Positions 32,917-43,177 of a stretch of DNA of 64,000 nt are shown here, piece after piece. Both the position numbers and the translations under genes were made by a program. The DNA lies in the NCBI GenBank assembly GCA_947462535.1, contig CANHPN010000004.1, forward strand, positions 1 through 64,000, written 5' to 3'. How positions within the stretch are numbered: position 1 is the stretch's first letter; each line of letters starts with the position of its first letter. The DNA is from Akkermansiaceae bacterium (GTDB lineage Bacteria; Verrucomicrobiota; Verrucomicrobiia; Verrucomicrobiales; Akkermansiaceae). The notes under the pieces were generated by a model. That model had not been told where the DNA came from. It did no database searches and worked only from the letters and a program-made list of their open reading frames with translations.

Positions 32917-34359
32917 TTGAACATCCTCCTCACAGGTGCCAACGGTTACATCGGACTCCGGCTGCTTCCGGCCCTGTTGGAAGCGGACCACCACGTCATC
33001 GCGCTGGTGCGCGACCGGGGCCGTTTTCCCTGCGCGCAATTCCAGCCGTTTCTCGACGACGGCCGGCTCTCTCTGATCGAGGGCGACATGCTCGACCCCG
33101 CCCGCTTGCCCGCTCCGCCGCAGGAGATTGATGCCGCGTATTACCTGCTTCATTCGATGGGTGCGGGCCGTGGATTCGAGGAGCGCGAGGCCGCTTGCGC
33201 TCGCAATTTCACCAACTGGCTGGAATCCACCGCCTGCCACCGCGCGATCTATCTGGGCGGTCTGGTGCCCGCCGGGCCGCTGTCGCATCACCTCCAGTCG
33301 CGCGAGAACGTCAACACGATCCTCCACTCCGGCAAGATTCCAGTGACCACTTTTCGCGCGTCGATCATCGTAGGCTCCGGCTCGGCGTCGTTTGAAATCA
33401 TCCGGGATCTGGTAGAGAAACTGCCGTTCATGATCACCCCGCGCTGGACCGGCACGCGCTGCCAGCCGATCTCGATCCGCAACGTGATCGGCTATCTCAC
33501 AGGCTGCCTCGACGCGCCGGAAACCATCGGCCAGGAGTTTGATATCGGCGGCCCCGAGATCCTCACCTACCGCGACCTGCTCCGCCAATACGCCGAAACC
33601 CGCGGGCTCCGTCGCTGGTTCATTTCCGTGTCGCTGCTCACGCCGCGTCTATCGGCAGGGTGGCTGCGCTTCGTCACCGCCGCCACTCTGCCGCTGGCGA
33701 AGTCGCTGATCGAGTCGTTGCGCAACGAGACGGTTTGCCGCGACCACCGGATCGAAAAGCTCATTCCGCAGGAACTGATTTCCTATCAGGATGCGATCCG
33801 GCTGGCCTTCACCACCATCGCCCAGAACCGCGTGCCTTCGTCGTGGATCGACTCGCTGGCATCTGGCCGGCTCGATCCGGATTTCCTGCGGTCCATCCGC
33901 GTCCCCGAGCACGGCGTGCTGTGCGACCGGCAATGCGTCCCGCTCGGCGCGGACCGGGAAAAGGTGATCGACCGCGTCTGGTCGTTAGGTGGCCCGTTCG
34001 GCTGGCCGTCGATGAACTGGGCGTGGCGCGCCCGCGGGTGGGTGGACCGGATCGCCGGCGGCACCGGGCTGCGCCGCGGCCGGCGGCATCCCCGCGAGCT
34101 GCGCGCCGGAGACGCGCTGGACTTCTGGCGCGTGGTCATGGCCGACCGCGCCAGCGACCCGGACTCCGCCAGGCTCATCCTCTACGCCGAGATGAAACTC
34201 CCCGGCGAGGCCTGGCTGGATTTTGAAATCACTCCCACCGAACTCCGCCAGACGGCGACCTTCCGGCCGCGCGGGCTGCTAGGAAGGCTTTACTGGTATG
34301 CCATCCTGCCGCTTCACTTTCTGTTATTTCCGCGGATGGCGGCGCGGCTGGCAAAATAG
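32917..34359 (+). CDS. NAD(P)-binding SDR-family protein with C-terminal DUF2867-like domain
   Basis: NILLTGANGYIGLRLLPALLEADHHVIALVRD Rossmann motif; C-terminal LDFWRVVMADRASDPDSARLILYAEMKLPGEAWLDFEI. Confidence 0.85.
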   Translation: MNILLTGANGYIGLRLLPALLEADHHVIALVRDRGRFPCAQFQPFLDDGRLSLIEGDMLDPARLPAPPQEIDAAYYLLHSMGAGRGFEEREAACARNFTNWLESTACHRAIYLGGLVPAGPLSHHLQSRENVNTILHSGKIPVTTFRASIIVGSGSASFEIIRDLVEKLPFMITPRWTGTRCQPISIRNVIGYLTGCLDAPETIGQEFDIGGPEILTYRDLLRQYAETRGLRRWFISVSLLTPRLSAGWLRFVTAATLPLAKSLIESLRNETVCRDHRIEKLIPQELISYQDAIRLAFTTIAQNRVPSSWIDSLASGRLDPDFLRSIRVPEHGVLCDRQCVPLGADREKVIDRVWSLGGPFGWPSMNWAWRARGWVDRIAGGTGLRRGRRHPRELRAGDALDFWRVVMADRASDPDSARLILYAEMKLPGEAWLDFEITPTELRQTATFRPRGLLGRLYWYAILPLHFLLFPRMAARLAK

Positions 34360-34361
34360 AA

Positions 34362-35558
34362 TCAGACGAGTTCCTTCAGTTCCCGCGCACGGCGGACGCG
34401 GACCTGCAAGTCGGCGAGCACGTTCATGAAATAGACATGCGCGTCGTGGAGGCTCGGATAGGGCGTGAAATACTTGTGCACGCTGCCATCGGTGCCGCCC
34501 TTGGTGGACATCCAGTAGAAGTGGTCCGACGTCTGCATTTTCGCCCAAGTGTCGGTGAGTTCCGGGTCGTTGACGGCGAGAACCTCCTGCTCCATCCGGT
34601 TCACCTGGGTGATGGCCTCCCGCTGCATGTCATTGCCGATCCAGGCGGAAAGATCGCGCTCGGTATCGGACCAGGAACTCAGGTAGCCGCTGCTGTATTC
34701 CCGCGTAGCCCGATAGAGCTCCACGGCGTCGCACGGCGTCACCCACTGCAAGCCGGCCTCGTTGACCGCCTCGGGCATGGCCTCCCAGAAATTGAAAATC
34801 CCGGTCGATTCCAACTGGTGCTCGCCGATGGTTTCGTAGGCCATGAAAAGGTTCACCACATCTCCCTCGCACTCGGCAAGCCAGCTCGCGAATTTCTCCG
34901 GCGTCAGGGGATAACCGCTCCACGACGGATCGGAAAAGCGGAACCGCAGGTCGTCGGAAAGCGGCGCGTTCCTGAGCAGCGTCTTGATCCGGGCGGTCGT
35001 CGGCGCGCGGTAGAGATAGTTGGAAGAATGGCCGTTGAGGTTTTTCTCGATGCTCTCGGCGATGATTCCCTCGAAGCCCATGGTCTCAGCCTTGGCGGCG
35101 ATCGCGTCGTTGTAAATGAGCTCGGTGTTGCGGAACACGCGCGGCCGGATGTGGAAGACTTGTTCGAGCTTCTGCAAATGGAGCTCCACCTGGCGGTCGA
35201 ACTCCTTGTTCGAGTGGACGAAGGCGAGCGAGTGATAGTAGGTCTCGGCCAGCAGCTCGACGCCGCCGGTGGCGACGAGCTCCCTGAACGACTCCAGCAC
35301 GTCCGGCCGGTGGCACTCCATTTGCTCGATGACCGTGCCGCTGATAGACAGCGCCATCCGGAAGCGGCCTTCGTTCTCCTCGACCATCCGCTTGAACATG
35401 CGGTTCGCGGGCAGGTAGCATTTTTCGGCGACCTTGTTGAGGATCTCGGCGTTCATCGCATCGTCCTCATAGACCGTGTTTTCGCCGCTCCGGAAGAAAT
35501 CCCGGGACAGCAGCCGGTTCGGTTGATGCACTTGGAAATAGAGGCAGACGTCAGGCAT
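34362..35558 (-). CDS. glycoside hydrolase family 57 (alpha-amylase-like)
   Basis: VCLYFQVHQPNRL start, HRPDVLESFRELVATGGVELLAETYYHSLAFV, FRNTELIYNDAIA. ATG at 35558. Confidence 0.9.
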   Translation of the reverse strand: MPDVCLYFQVHQPNRLLSRDFFRSGENTVYEDDAMNAEILNKVAEKCYLPANRMFKRMVEENEGRFRMALSISGTVIEQMECHRPDVLESFRELVATGGVELLAETYYHSLAFVHSNKEFDRQVELHLQKLEQVFHIRPRVFRNTELIYNDAIAAKAETMGFEGIIAESIEKNLNGHSSNYLYRAPTTARIKTLLRNAPLSDDLRFRFSDPSWSGYPLTPEKFASWLAECEGDVVNLFMAYETIGEHQLESTGIFNFWEAMPEAVNEAGLQWVTPCDAVELYRATREYSSGYLSSWSDTERDLSAWIGNDMQREAITQVNRMEQEVLAVNDPELTDTWAKMQTSDHFYWMSTKGGTDGSVHKYFTPYPSLHDAHVYFMNVLADLQVRVRRARELKELV

Positions 35559-35912
35559 GGGCTTGTGAGGTTGAAGGGTTTGCGGCCTGGTGGCGTATCT
35601 TCCAAGCAAATGCCGGGCCAAAATGAATGGCCGACAAACGGGACGATGACCACAATGCTAAGATTGAAGGCTCGCATGAAATTTTCCGGGTCGCAAGGAA
35701 GTTCCCGTGCCATTTCCGTGCGGAGAGCCATGCCCCGGCAGTTGGCGCTTGGATACCGCCGGTGCAGCGGGCAACTTCCGCCGCGTGCGCCCGCCCCGGA
35801 CGGATTTTAGACGAGCCCGGGGCATTACGCCGCTTGGTAGGCGTGGCTTCCGGGTCACCGAATCCCGCGCTTCCAGACTCCTCGAAATTCTCAGAATCAA
35901 CGACATCGAATC

Positions 35913-36932
35913 ATGACATTTGACACGGCGAACCGACCCGTCACCCCCATCCACCAAGCCGACGCGGAAGCCCTCGTCCGCGAAGCCTCGCACTGGATCC
36001 AACCGCTCCGCGCGGAAATCGGCCGCTATTTGATCGGCCAGAGCGATCTGGTGGACCGCCTGCTGATTTCCCTGATGGTGAAAGGCCACATCCTGCTCGA
36101 AGGTGTGCCCGGACTCGCGAAAACGCTGGCGCTCAAGACGCTCGCCTCGCTGGTGAACGCGAAATTTAATCGCATCCAGTTCACCCCGGACATGCTGCCC
36201 GCCGACATCGTCGGCACGGAAATCTACGACCCGCGGGAAGCGCGCTTCCGGGTGAAGCACGGCCCGGTGTTCGCGAACTTCATCCTCGCCGACGAGATCA
36301 ACCGCGCGCCCGCCAAAGTGCAGAGCGCCCTGCTCGAAGCGATGCAGGAAAAGCAGGTCACCATCGGCGAGCAGACCTTCGCGCTACCGTCGCCGTTTTT
36401 CGTCCTCGCCACTCAAAATCCGCTGGAACAGGAAGGCACCTATCCGCTGCCCGAGGCGCAGCTCGACCGGTTCATGATGAAGGTGGTCATGGACTATCCG
36501 ACGGAGGAAGAGGAGCTGCTCGTGCTCGATCTGGCAGGCACCACCGAGGAAATGCCGGTGCCGGAGCCGATCGTCAGTCTCGACGCCATCCAGCAGGCGC
36601 GCACCGTGGTGAACGGCCTCTATCTGGATGAAAAGGTGAAGCGCTACATCGTCCGCCTGGTCCACGCGACCCGCCGTCCCGACGACTACGGCGTCCACAT
36701 CGCGCCGCTGATCCGCGTGGGTGCCTCGCCGCGCGCCACCATCAATCTCGCGCTCGCCGGCCGCGCCCACGCATTCCTCGCCGGCCGCGCCTATGTCACT
36801 CCGCACGATGTGAAAAGCGTCGCCATGGACGTGCTGCGCCACCGCGTCACCGTCACCTACGAGGCGGAAGCGGAAGGACTCAACAGCGAGCAAATCGTCA
36901 CGCGCATTCTCGACGAGCTGCCGGTGCCATGA
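35913..36932 (+). CDS. MoxR-family AAA ATPase
   Basis: HILLEGVPGLAKTLALKTLA, FILADEINRAPAKVQSALLEAMQEKQVTIG, ATQNPLEQEGTYPLPEAQLDRFM. Confidence 0.97.
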   Translation: MTFDTANRPVTPIHQADAEALVREASHWIQPLRAEIGRYLIGQSDLVDRLLISLMVKGHILLEGVPGLAKTLALKTLASLVNAKFNRIQFTPDMLPADIVGTEIYDPREARFRVKHGPVFANFILADEINRAPAKVQSALLEAMQEKQVTIGEQTFALPSPFFVLATQNPLEQEGTYPLPEAQLDRFMMKVVMDYPTEEEELLVLDLAGTTEEMPVPEPIVSLDAIQQARTVVNGLYLDEKVKRYIVRLVHATRRPDDYGVHIAPLIRVGASPRATINLALAGRAHAFLAGRAYVTPHDVKSVAMDVLRHRVTVTYEAEAEGLNSEQIVTRILDELPVP

Positions 36933-37876
36933 TCAAGCCGAAAGCCAGCACTCCTATCAGCGAAAAGGACGAGGCCCGCGCCGCGGAAATCCTCGGCCGT
37001 GTCCGGCGGATGGAAGTCCGCACCAACCGGCTGGTCGATGACTCGCTGGCGGGCCGCTACGCCAGCGTTTTCAAAGGCCGCGGCATGGATTTCGACCGCG
37101 TTAGAAACTACGTTCCCGGCGACGACGTGCGGACCATCGACTGGAACGTCACAGCCCGCACCGGCGATCCACACGTGAAACTCTTCACCGAAGAGCGCGA
37201 ACTCACGATCCTGCTGATGATCGATGTCAGCGCGTCCTCCGACTTCGGTTCGGTCGTCGATTCAAAACGCGAGCTCGCCGCCGAAGCTGCGGGCGTGCTC
37301 GCCGCCTCGGCGATTAGGAATCGCGACAAGGTCGGACTGATTCTTTTCAGCGACTCGGTCGAGCTCTACATTCCGCCTGGAAAAGGCCGGATGCACATCA
37401 TGCGGCTGATCCGGGAGACCTTGTTTTTCCAACCCGGGCAACGCGGCACGGACATCGCCAAAGCCTTGGATTTCGCCAACCAAGTCATCCACCGGAAGTC
37501 GGTGATTTTCCTAGTGTCAGACTTCTGCCTGGGCGCGCCGTTCGAGGAGCGGCTCAACCTGCTGCGCAACAAGCTGCAAGTCACTAACCGCCGCCACGAC
37601 GTCATCGCCGTTTCCGTGACCGACCCGCGCGAGGAATCTCTGCCAGACGTCGGCCGGATCTGCATTGAAGACGCGGAAAGCGGCCAGGTCGTCGAGATTG
37701 ACACCGGCAGCGCGAAAGTCCGCGAGGCGTTCGAAAAGCGATCCCGCCAGCGACGCGAGCTCACCGCCGCGCGCATCCGCTCGCTCGGCGTGGACCTGCT
37801 GCAATTCCGCAACGGCGAGAACTGGATGCCCGCGCTGATGGGCTTTTTCCAAAGCCGCCGCCAACGTTCCGGCTGA
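36929..37876 (+). CDS. DUF58 domain protein
   Basis: FDRVRNYVPGDDVRTIDWNVTARTGDPHVKLFTEERELTILLMIDVSAS. Confidence 0.95.
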   Translation: MIKPKASTPISEKDEARAAEILGRVRRMEVRTNRLVDDSLAGRYASVFKGRGMDFDRVRNYVPGDDVRTIDWNVTARTGDPHVKLFTEERELTILLMIDVSASSDFGSVVDSKRELAAEAAGVLAASAIRNRDKVGLILFSDSVELYIPPGKGRMHIMRLIRETLFFQPGQRGTDIAKALDFANQVIHRKSVIFLVSDFCLGAPFEERLNLLRNKLQVTNRRHDVIAVSVTDPREESLPDVGRICIEDAESGQVVEIDTGSAKVREAFEKRSRQRRELTAARIRSLGVDLLQFRNGENWMPALMGFFQSRRQRSG

Positions 37877-37878
37877 TC

Positions 37879-38469
37879 ATGTCCGATTTCATTTCCATGC
37901 TGCATCGTGCTTTCCTCGGTCTCCTGATCGCGGCGCTCACCTGCGATCTATCCGCCCAAGCTCTCGACGCGGCGGAAGACATCCGCGGACCGAAGGCGCT
38001 GGTGGAAATCCCCGTGCCGGAAAAACCGCCGATCCTGCTCTGGTCCCGCATCGGCGGTGGCGTGCTGTTGCTCGCCCTCGCCGCGTATTTCTGGAAGAAG
38101 CGCGCCCGCAAACAACGGCTCAAAACTCCGCGGGAAATCGCTCTCGCCTCTCTGGCAGGACTTGAGAGAAGCCGTGAAGCCGTCGCCGCGGAAGCCTTCG
38201 CGAACCAAGCGGCGCAGACCATCCGGCAATACATCGCAGAGCGTTTCGGCCTCGCCGCGCCCCGTCGCACGACCGAGGAATTCCTCCGCGAGCTGGCAAG
38301 CCAGGAAAGTTCCCCGCTCATCGGCGAGAGCGATCCGTTGCGGGCGTTTTTGAAATCCTGCGACCTCGCGAAATTCGCCGGCTCCCACCTCGACTCCGCC
38401 CGCCGCGATGAACTGCTTGAGGCAGCACGCGATTTCATCCACTCAACTTCCAAACCCGCCGCTCCATGA
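37879..38469 (+). CDS. DUF4381-like membrane protein of the Bat operon
   Basis: Signal/TM segments and operon position between the DUF58 and VWA genes. Confidence 0.65.
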   Translation: MSDFISMLHRAFLGLLIAALTCDLSAQALDAAEDIRGPKALVEIPVPEKPPILLWSRIGGGVLLLALAAYFWKKRARKQRLKTPREIALASLAGLERSREAVAAEAFANQAAQTIRQYIAERFGLAAPRRTTEEFLRELASQESSPLIGESDPLRAFLKSCDLAKFAGSHLDSARRDELLEAARDFIHSTSKPAAP

Positions 38470-39473
38470 CGCAGAGTTTCGAGTTTCTTCACCCGGAGTT
38501 TCTGTTACTCCTACTGCTATTGCCGGTGCTGGCATTCTGGAAAGGCCGTTGGGGCCGGCCCGTCGCCGTGCGGATGCCTTCCACGGATGACGCCATCAGC
38601 GTCGGCGCGCGGCCCCGCACCAAAGCCGGCGGTTTCCTCGCGTTCTTCGGGCTTCTATCATTCGCGCTTTTGATCATCGCGCTCGCCCGGCCGCGCCATG
38701 GCAAGGGCTCTTCCGAGATCGAGGCTAGCGGGATCGACATCGTGCTCACGCTCGACGTCTCCGGCTCGATGGAGGCTCTCGATTTCCAACTCGAAGGCAA
38801 GCCGGTCAACCGCCTCGAAGTGGTGAAAAACGTCGTCGCCAAATTCGTCGGCCAGCGGCCTAACGACAAACTCGGCATGGTCGCCTTCGCCGGCCGTCCC
38901 TATCTGGTCAGCCCGCTCACGCTTGATCACGATTTCCTGTCCAAGCGCCTCGCGGATGTGAAGATGGGCCAGGTCGAGGACGGCACCGCGATCGGTTCCG
39001 CCATCGCTTCCTCGGTCGATCATTTGCGCGGGTCCACCGCGAAATCCCGGATCATCATCATGCTAACCGACGGCGTGAACAACGCGGGATCGGTGAATCC
39101 ACTCACCGCCGCCGAGGCGGCGAAAGCGCTGGGAATCAAGATTTACACCATCGGCGCGGGAATTCGCGGGGAAGCTCCGGTGCCGGTGCAGGACGCCTTC
39201 GGGCGGACGCATTTGCAGACGATGAAGGTCGAGATCGACGAGGAAATGCTGCGCGAAGTCGCCACCGCCACCGGCGGGCAATCCTACCGCGCGACCGACA
39301 CCGACTCGCTGGAGAAAATCTACGACTCGATCAACCAGCTGGAAAAAACCACCCGAAAGCTCAAGAAATACCAGCTGTATGACGAGCTGTTCCTCTATTT
39401 TCTCGTTCCCGGACTTGCCTTCCTTCTGTTGGAACTGGTCCTGAGCCAAACCCGATTCCGCCGCCTGCCATAA
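38466..39473 (+). CDS. VWA domain protein, BatA-like
   Basis: DIVLTLDVSGSMEALDFQLEGKPVNRLEVVKNVVAKFVGQRPNDKLGMVAFAGRPYLVSPLTLDHDFL; terminal TM helices. Confidence 0.92.
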   Translation: MTQSFEFLHPEFLLLLLLLPVLAFWKGRWGRPVAVRMPSTDDAISVGARPRTKAGGFLAFFGLLSFALLIIALARPRHGKGSSEIEASGIDIVLTLDVSGSMEALDFQLEGKPVNRLEVVKNVVAKFVGQRPNDKLGMVAFAGRPYLVSPLTLDHDFLSKRLADVKMGQVEDGTAIGSAIASSVDHLRGSTAKSRIIIMLTDGVNNAGSVNPLTAAEAAKALGIKIYTIGAGIRGEAPVPVQDAFGRTHLQTMKVEIDEEMLREVATATGGQSYRATDTDSLEKIYDSINQLEKTTRKLKKYQLYDELFLYFLVPGLAFLLLELVLSQTRFRRLP

Positions 39474-39475
39474 TC

Positions 39476-41380
39476 ATGGACGACACCACCCTACATTTCG
39501 CACAGCCGCTCTGGATCATCGCCGGCCTCGTCGCTTGCGCGGGCGTCGTCGGTTTGTTCATCCGCTTCGACCGCCGCCGGGAAGCGGACTTGACCAAGCT
39601 GATTCACCCTCGTTTCCGCCAGCGGCTAACCGAGGGCTTTTCCCCAGGCTTGCGGAACCTCAAGCGCGGCCTGTGGTTGCTCGCGGTGTTGCTCGTTTTC
39701 ACCGCCGTCGCCCGCCCGCAGAAGGGCTACGAGTGGCGCGAGGTCAAGCGCAAGGGCATCGACATCCTCTTCGCCGTGGACACCTCGCGCAGCATGCTGG
39801 CGGACGACCTAACTCCGAACCGGCTCGAACGCGCGCGGCTCGGCATCATTGATTTCGTCGCCCGCTTGGAAGGCGACCGCGTCGGCTTGATCCCGTTCGC
39901 CGGGAGCGCGTTTGCTTTGTGCCCGCTCACGCTCGATTACGAAGCGTTCCGCGAATCTCTGAACGCGCTTAATACCGATCTCATCCCGCGCCAGGGCACC
40001 GACCTCGCCAGCGCGATCAAGGAGGCCGAGCGGCTTTTCAAGGAGAACGGCAACAACCACCGCGTGCTTGTCCTGCTAACCGACGGCGAGGATCTCCAGG
40101 GCGACGTGATCGACGCCGCGAAGGCCGCCGCCAAGAACGGCATGGCTATTTACACCATCGGCGTCGGCAGTCCCGATGGCTCGACCATTCCGCTGGTGAT
40201 GCGCAACGGCCGCAAAGACTTCGTCCGCGATGAAACCGGCGAAGTCGTGCGGACCAAGCTGGACGAATCGACTTTGAAAAAGATCGCCACGGAGACCAAC
40301 GCGCTCTATGTCCCGCTCGGCCGTGGAGCGGAGGGACTCAACACGATCTACCAGGAAAAACTCCGCTTGGTGCCGAAGAGCGAAATGGACCAGCGGATGG
40401 AAAAAATCCCGCTGGAGCGCTTCGAGTGGCCGCTGGGAGCCGCGATCCTCCTCCTCTTGCTAGAGTTCTTCATCACCGACCGCCGCCGCGCGAAAAAGGT
40501 CCGGCCGTTGCCCTCGGCGGCGCGGCGGAAGAAAATCGTCCCGCAAGCCACTATCCTCGTGGCGATGGCGTTCATTCTATCCGGGGCTTCGGATACCGTG
40601 GGCGCCACGCAGGATCCGCGCCGGATCTATAACGAAGGGACCGAGGCTTACACCAAGGGGGATTTCGCGAAAGCCTCCGACTCCCTGCGCGCCTCGCTGC
40701 GGACACAGGATCTGGCGCTTCAGCAACGATCGTATTACAATCTCGGAAACACCCTCTATCGAACCGGCCAGGGGACGCTGGAGAAAGATCCGGAAGCGAC
40801 GATCAAGGCCTGGGAGGAATCCATCAAGGCTTATCAGGACGCCCTTTCCCTCAATGCCGCGGACGAGGACGCCGGCTATAACAAGGCGCTCGTTGAGAAG
40901 AAGCTCGAGGAGTTGAAAAAACAACAGAAGCAGGACGATAAAAAAGACGATAAAGATCAGAAGGACGACAAGGAAAAGAAAGACGACAAGGATCAGAAGG
41001 ATGGAAAAGATCCGAAAGACAGCAAGGATTCCAAGGACGGGAAGGACCCGAAAGACGGCGAGAAGCCTGAGGATCAAAAAGATAACAAGGATGGAAAAGA
41101 TCCCAAGGACGGTGACAAGCCCGAGGACGGGAAAAAACCCGGCGAGGAAAAGTCCCCGCAGGATGGCAAGGACACGAAAGAAGACGATGGGAAACCCGGC
41201 GAAAAACAGCAAGGCGAGATGAGCAACGAGCGCGCCGAGAAACAGGAAATGACCGCCGAGGAGGCCAAGCAATTGCTCGAAGCCCTGCGCCGGGACGAGC
41301 GCACGGTGATTCCGATCCCTCAGCAGCCGCGCGGCCGCCTCGCCACCCCTGACAACTCGACCAAAGGCAAGACATGGTAA
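39476..41380 (+). CDS. VWA + TPR fusion protein, BatB/BatC-like
   Basis: DILFAVDTSRSMLADDLTPNRLERARLGI VWA; RIYNEGTEAYTKGDFAKASDSL...YYNLGNTLYRTGQ TPR; then a K/D-rich low-complexity tail. Confidence 0.92.
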   Translation: MDDTTLHFAQPLWIIAGLVACAGVVGLFIRFDRRREADLTKLIHPRFRQRLTEGFSPGLRNLKRGLWLLAVLLVFTAVARPQKGYEWREVKRKGIDILFAVDTSRSMLADDLTPNRLERARLGIIDFVARLEGDRVGLIPFAGSAFALCPLTLDYEAFRESLNALNTDLIPRQGTDLASAIKEAERLFKENGNNHRVLVLLTDGEDLQGDVIDAAKAAAKNGMAIYTIGVGSPDGSTIPLVMRNGRKDFVRDETGEVVRTKLDESTLKKIATETNALYVPLGRGAEGLNTIYQEKLRLVPKSEMDQRMEKIPLERFEWPLGAAILLLLLEFFITDRRRAKKVRPLPSAARRKKIVPQATILVAMAFILSGASDTVGATQDPRRIYNEGTEAYTKGDFAKASDSLRASLRTQDLALQQRSYYNLGNTLYRTGQGTLEKDPEATIKAWEESIKAYQDALSLNAADEDAGYNKALVEKKLEELKKQQKQDDKKDDKDQKDDKEKKDDKDQKDGKDPKDSKDSKDGKDPKDGEKPEDQKDNKDGKDPKDGDKPEDGKKPGEEKSPQDGKDTKEDDGKPGEKQQGEMSNERAEKQEMTAEEAKQLLEALRRDERTVIPIPQQPRGRLATPDNSTKGKTW

Positions 41381-43176
41381 GAATCATCCTGTTAAATCTC
41401 GCGGCTTCCCTGACGATCGCCGCCTCCGCCATCGCGGCGGAGGTGGAGGCGACGCTCGACCGCGAATCCGTCCCTGCGGGAAATGGCGCGGTCCTGACGC
41501 TCCGGATTTCGGGCGGCAATGCCGGCAAGCCCGAGATCCCGGAGGTGGCGAATCTCATCGTGGAGTCGCGCGGCCGGAGCCAGCAAATCCAGATCGTGAA
41601 CGGACAAACCACCGCGTCCGTGACCTATACCTTTGTCGTCGGTTCGCAAACCCCGGGTGACTATCAGGTGCCGGCCATCGACGTCATGGTGGGCGGGCAA
41701 AAATTTTCCACCCAGCCGCTCAAGCTCAAGGTCCTGGATTCCGCCGCAGCGCAACCACCTGCGAACACCCCGCAGAACCCATCCGGGGAAGAGACGGAGG
41801 ACACCGGCGAGAGGCGATTCGGCTTTCTAACGGTCGAGCTGGCGGCCAACGAGCGGAAGCACGCGTATGTCGGCGAGATCGCACCGGTCCGCATCCGGGC
41901 ATGGTTGCCTGCGGATTCGCGGGCGAATCTCCGCAGCGGCATCCAGCCGGAAGGGAAGGCGTTCACGCTCCATAACGTCAGCGGCCAGCCGCAGCAGATG
42001 CAGGAGATGAGGGATGGAAAACGCTATCTCGTCGTCACCTGGTTCGGCGGGATTTCCGCGACCAAGGCGGGGAGATTCCCCGCGTCGCTCTCGGTGAACG
42101 CGACGGTGGCGGTGCGCGACACCGCCGCGCTCAAACAGCCGCGCAGGCGCACGGGCGGGCCCTTCGACGACTTGTTCGACCAGCTGAACACGCCGATGAT
42201 CCAGAAGGACGTCACGCTGAAATCCGATGATCATGAAATCGAAGTCCGGCCCTTGCCGACGGAAGGCCGACCTGACGGATTCACGGGAGCTGTTGGAGAG
42301 TTCAAGTTCGAAAGCGCGGGGATTCCTAACGATTGGAAGACCGGCGAGCCGCAGCAGGTCAGCGCCCGCCTCAGCGGCACCGGAAACTTCGCGCTGCTGA
42401 ACGCGCCCGCGCTCACCCCGGCGGACGCTTGGAAAACATATCCCGGCAAGGACGAGTTCCGGGCGGGCGATGAAGCTTCGTTTTCCGGCAGCAAGGCGTT
42501 CCAATTCAGCGCAGTGCCGCGGAAGGGCGGCGCGCAAGATGCGGCACTGGCTTTCAGTTATTTCGATCCTGCGGCCGCTGCTTACAAGACTTTGACCAGC
42601 CCGGTGACGAAAATTCAGGTCGCCGGAGAGGACATCGTGGACGTCGAGCCAGCCATTGTTCAGGAAGTGAAGGAGCCCGAGAGGAAGATTCAAACTCTCG
42701 CGGCCCAGCGCGCGGAATTGTCACCGGCGGGTTCGCTGGTGCCGCTGGTTTCGCGGCCGCTGTTCAGTCGCCTGCTCGTTCTATCCGCAGGACTTTGTTT
42801 GCTTGGTCCAATCCTCGGCTGGCTCCGCCGTCGTCGTGAGGACCCGAAGCGCCGCGCCTTTGCGGCGATGGAAAAGGCGACCCGCGAAGCGCTGGCCGTC
42901 GCCGGGAAATGTGCTGCTGACGGAGACGTTCCCGGGTTTTTCGCCGCCGCGCGGCTCGCCATCCAGCAGCGTCTGGGCGCGCTGTGGAACCAGCCGCCGC
43001 AGGCGATCACGCTGGCGGAAGTCGCAGCCCGCATTCCCGACGACTCGCCCGTCACCCGGTTCTTCCTTGAGGCGGACCGACACGAATACAACCGCCACGC
43101 CACGAGCGGAATTTCGCCGCAATGGCGCTCGCTGCTCGATGAAGCGCTGGCATCACTCACTCCTTCCGCCCGCTGA
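41374..43176 (+). CDS. BatD-like protein
   Basis: ATLDRESVPAGNGAVLTLRISGGNAGKPEIPEV...SRGRSQQIQIVNGQTTASVTYTF; operon context. Confidence 0.9.
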   Translation: MVRIILLNLAASLTIAASAIAAEVEATLDRESVPAGNGAVLTLRISGGNAGKPEIPEVANLIVESRGRSQQIQIVNGQTTASVTYTFVVGSQTPGDYQVPAIDVMVGGQKFSTQPLKLKVLDSAAAQPPANTPQNPSGEETEDTGERRFGFLTVELAANERKHAYVGEIAPVRIRAWLPADSRANLRSGIQPEGKAFTLHNVSGQPQQMQEMRDGKRYLVVTWFGGISATKAGRFPASLSVNATVAVRDTAALKQPRRRTGGPFDDLFDQLNTPMIQKDVTLKSDDHEIEVRPLPTEGRPDGFTGAVGEFKFESAGIPNDWKTGEPQQVSARLSGTGNFALLNAPALTPADAWKTYPGKDEFRAGDEASFSGSKAFQFSAVPRKGGAQDAALAFSYFDPAAAAYKTLTSPVTKIQVAGEDIVDVEPAIVQEVKEPERKIQTLAAQRAELSPAGSLVPLVSRPLFSRLLVLSAGLCLLGPILGWLRRRREDPKRRAFAAMEKATREALAVAGKCAADGDVPGFFAAARLAIQQRLGALWNQPPQAITLAEVAARIPDDSPVTRFFLEADRHEYNRHATSGISPQWRSLLDEALASLTPSAR

Positions 43177-43177
43177 C

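Noticed and set aside
40915-41215. Tandem DNA repeat interpreted as a CRISPR or VNTR locus
   Set aside because: The repetitive appearance comes from the in-frame K/D-rich coding tail of the BatBC protein; units are irregular and there are no spacers.
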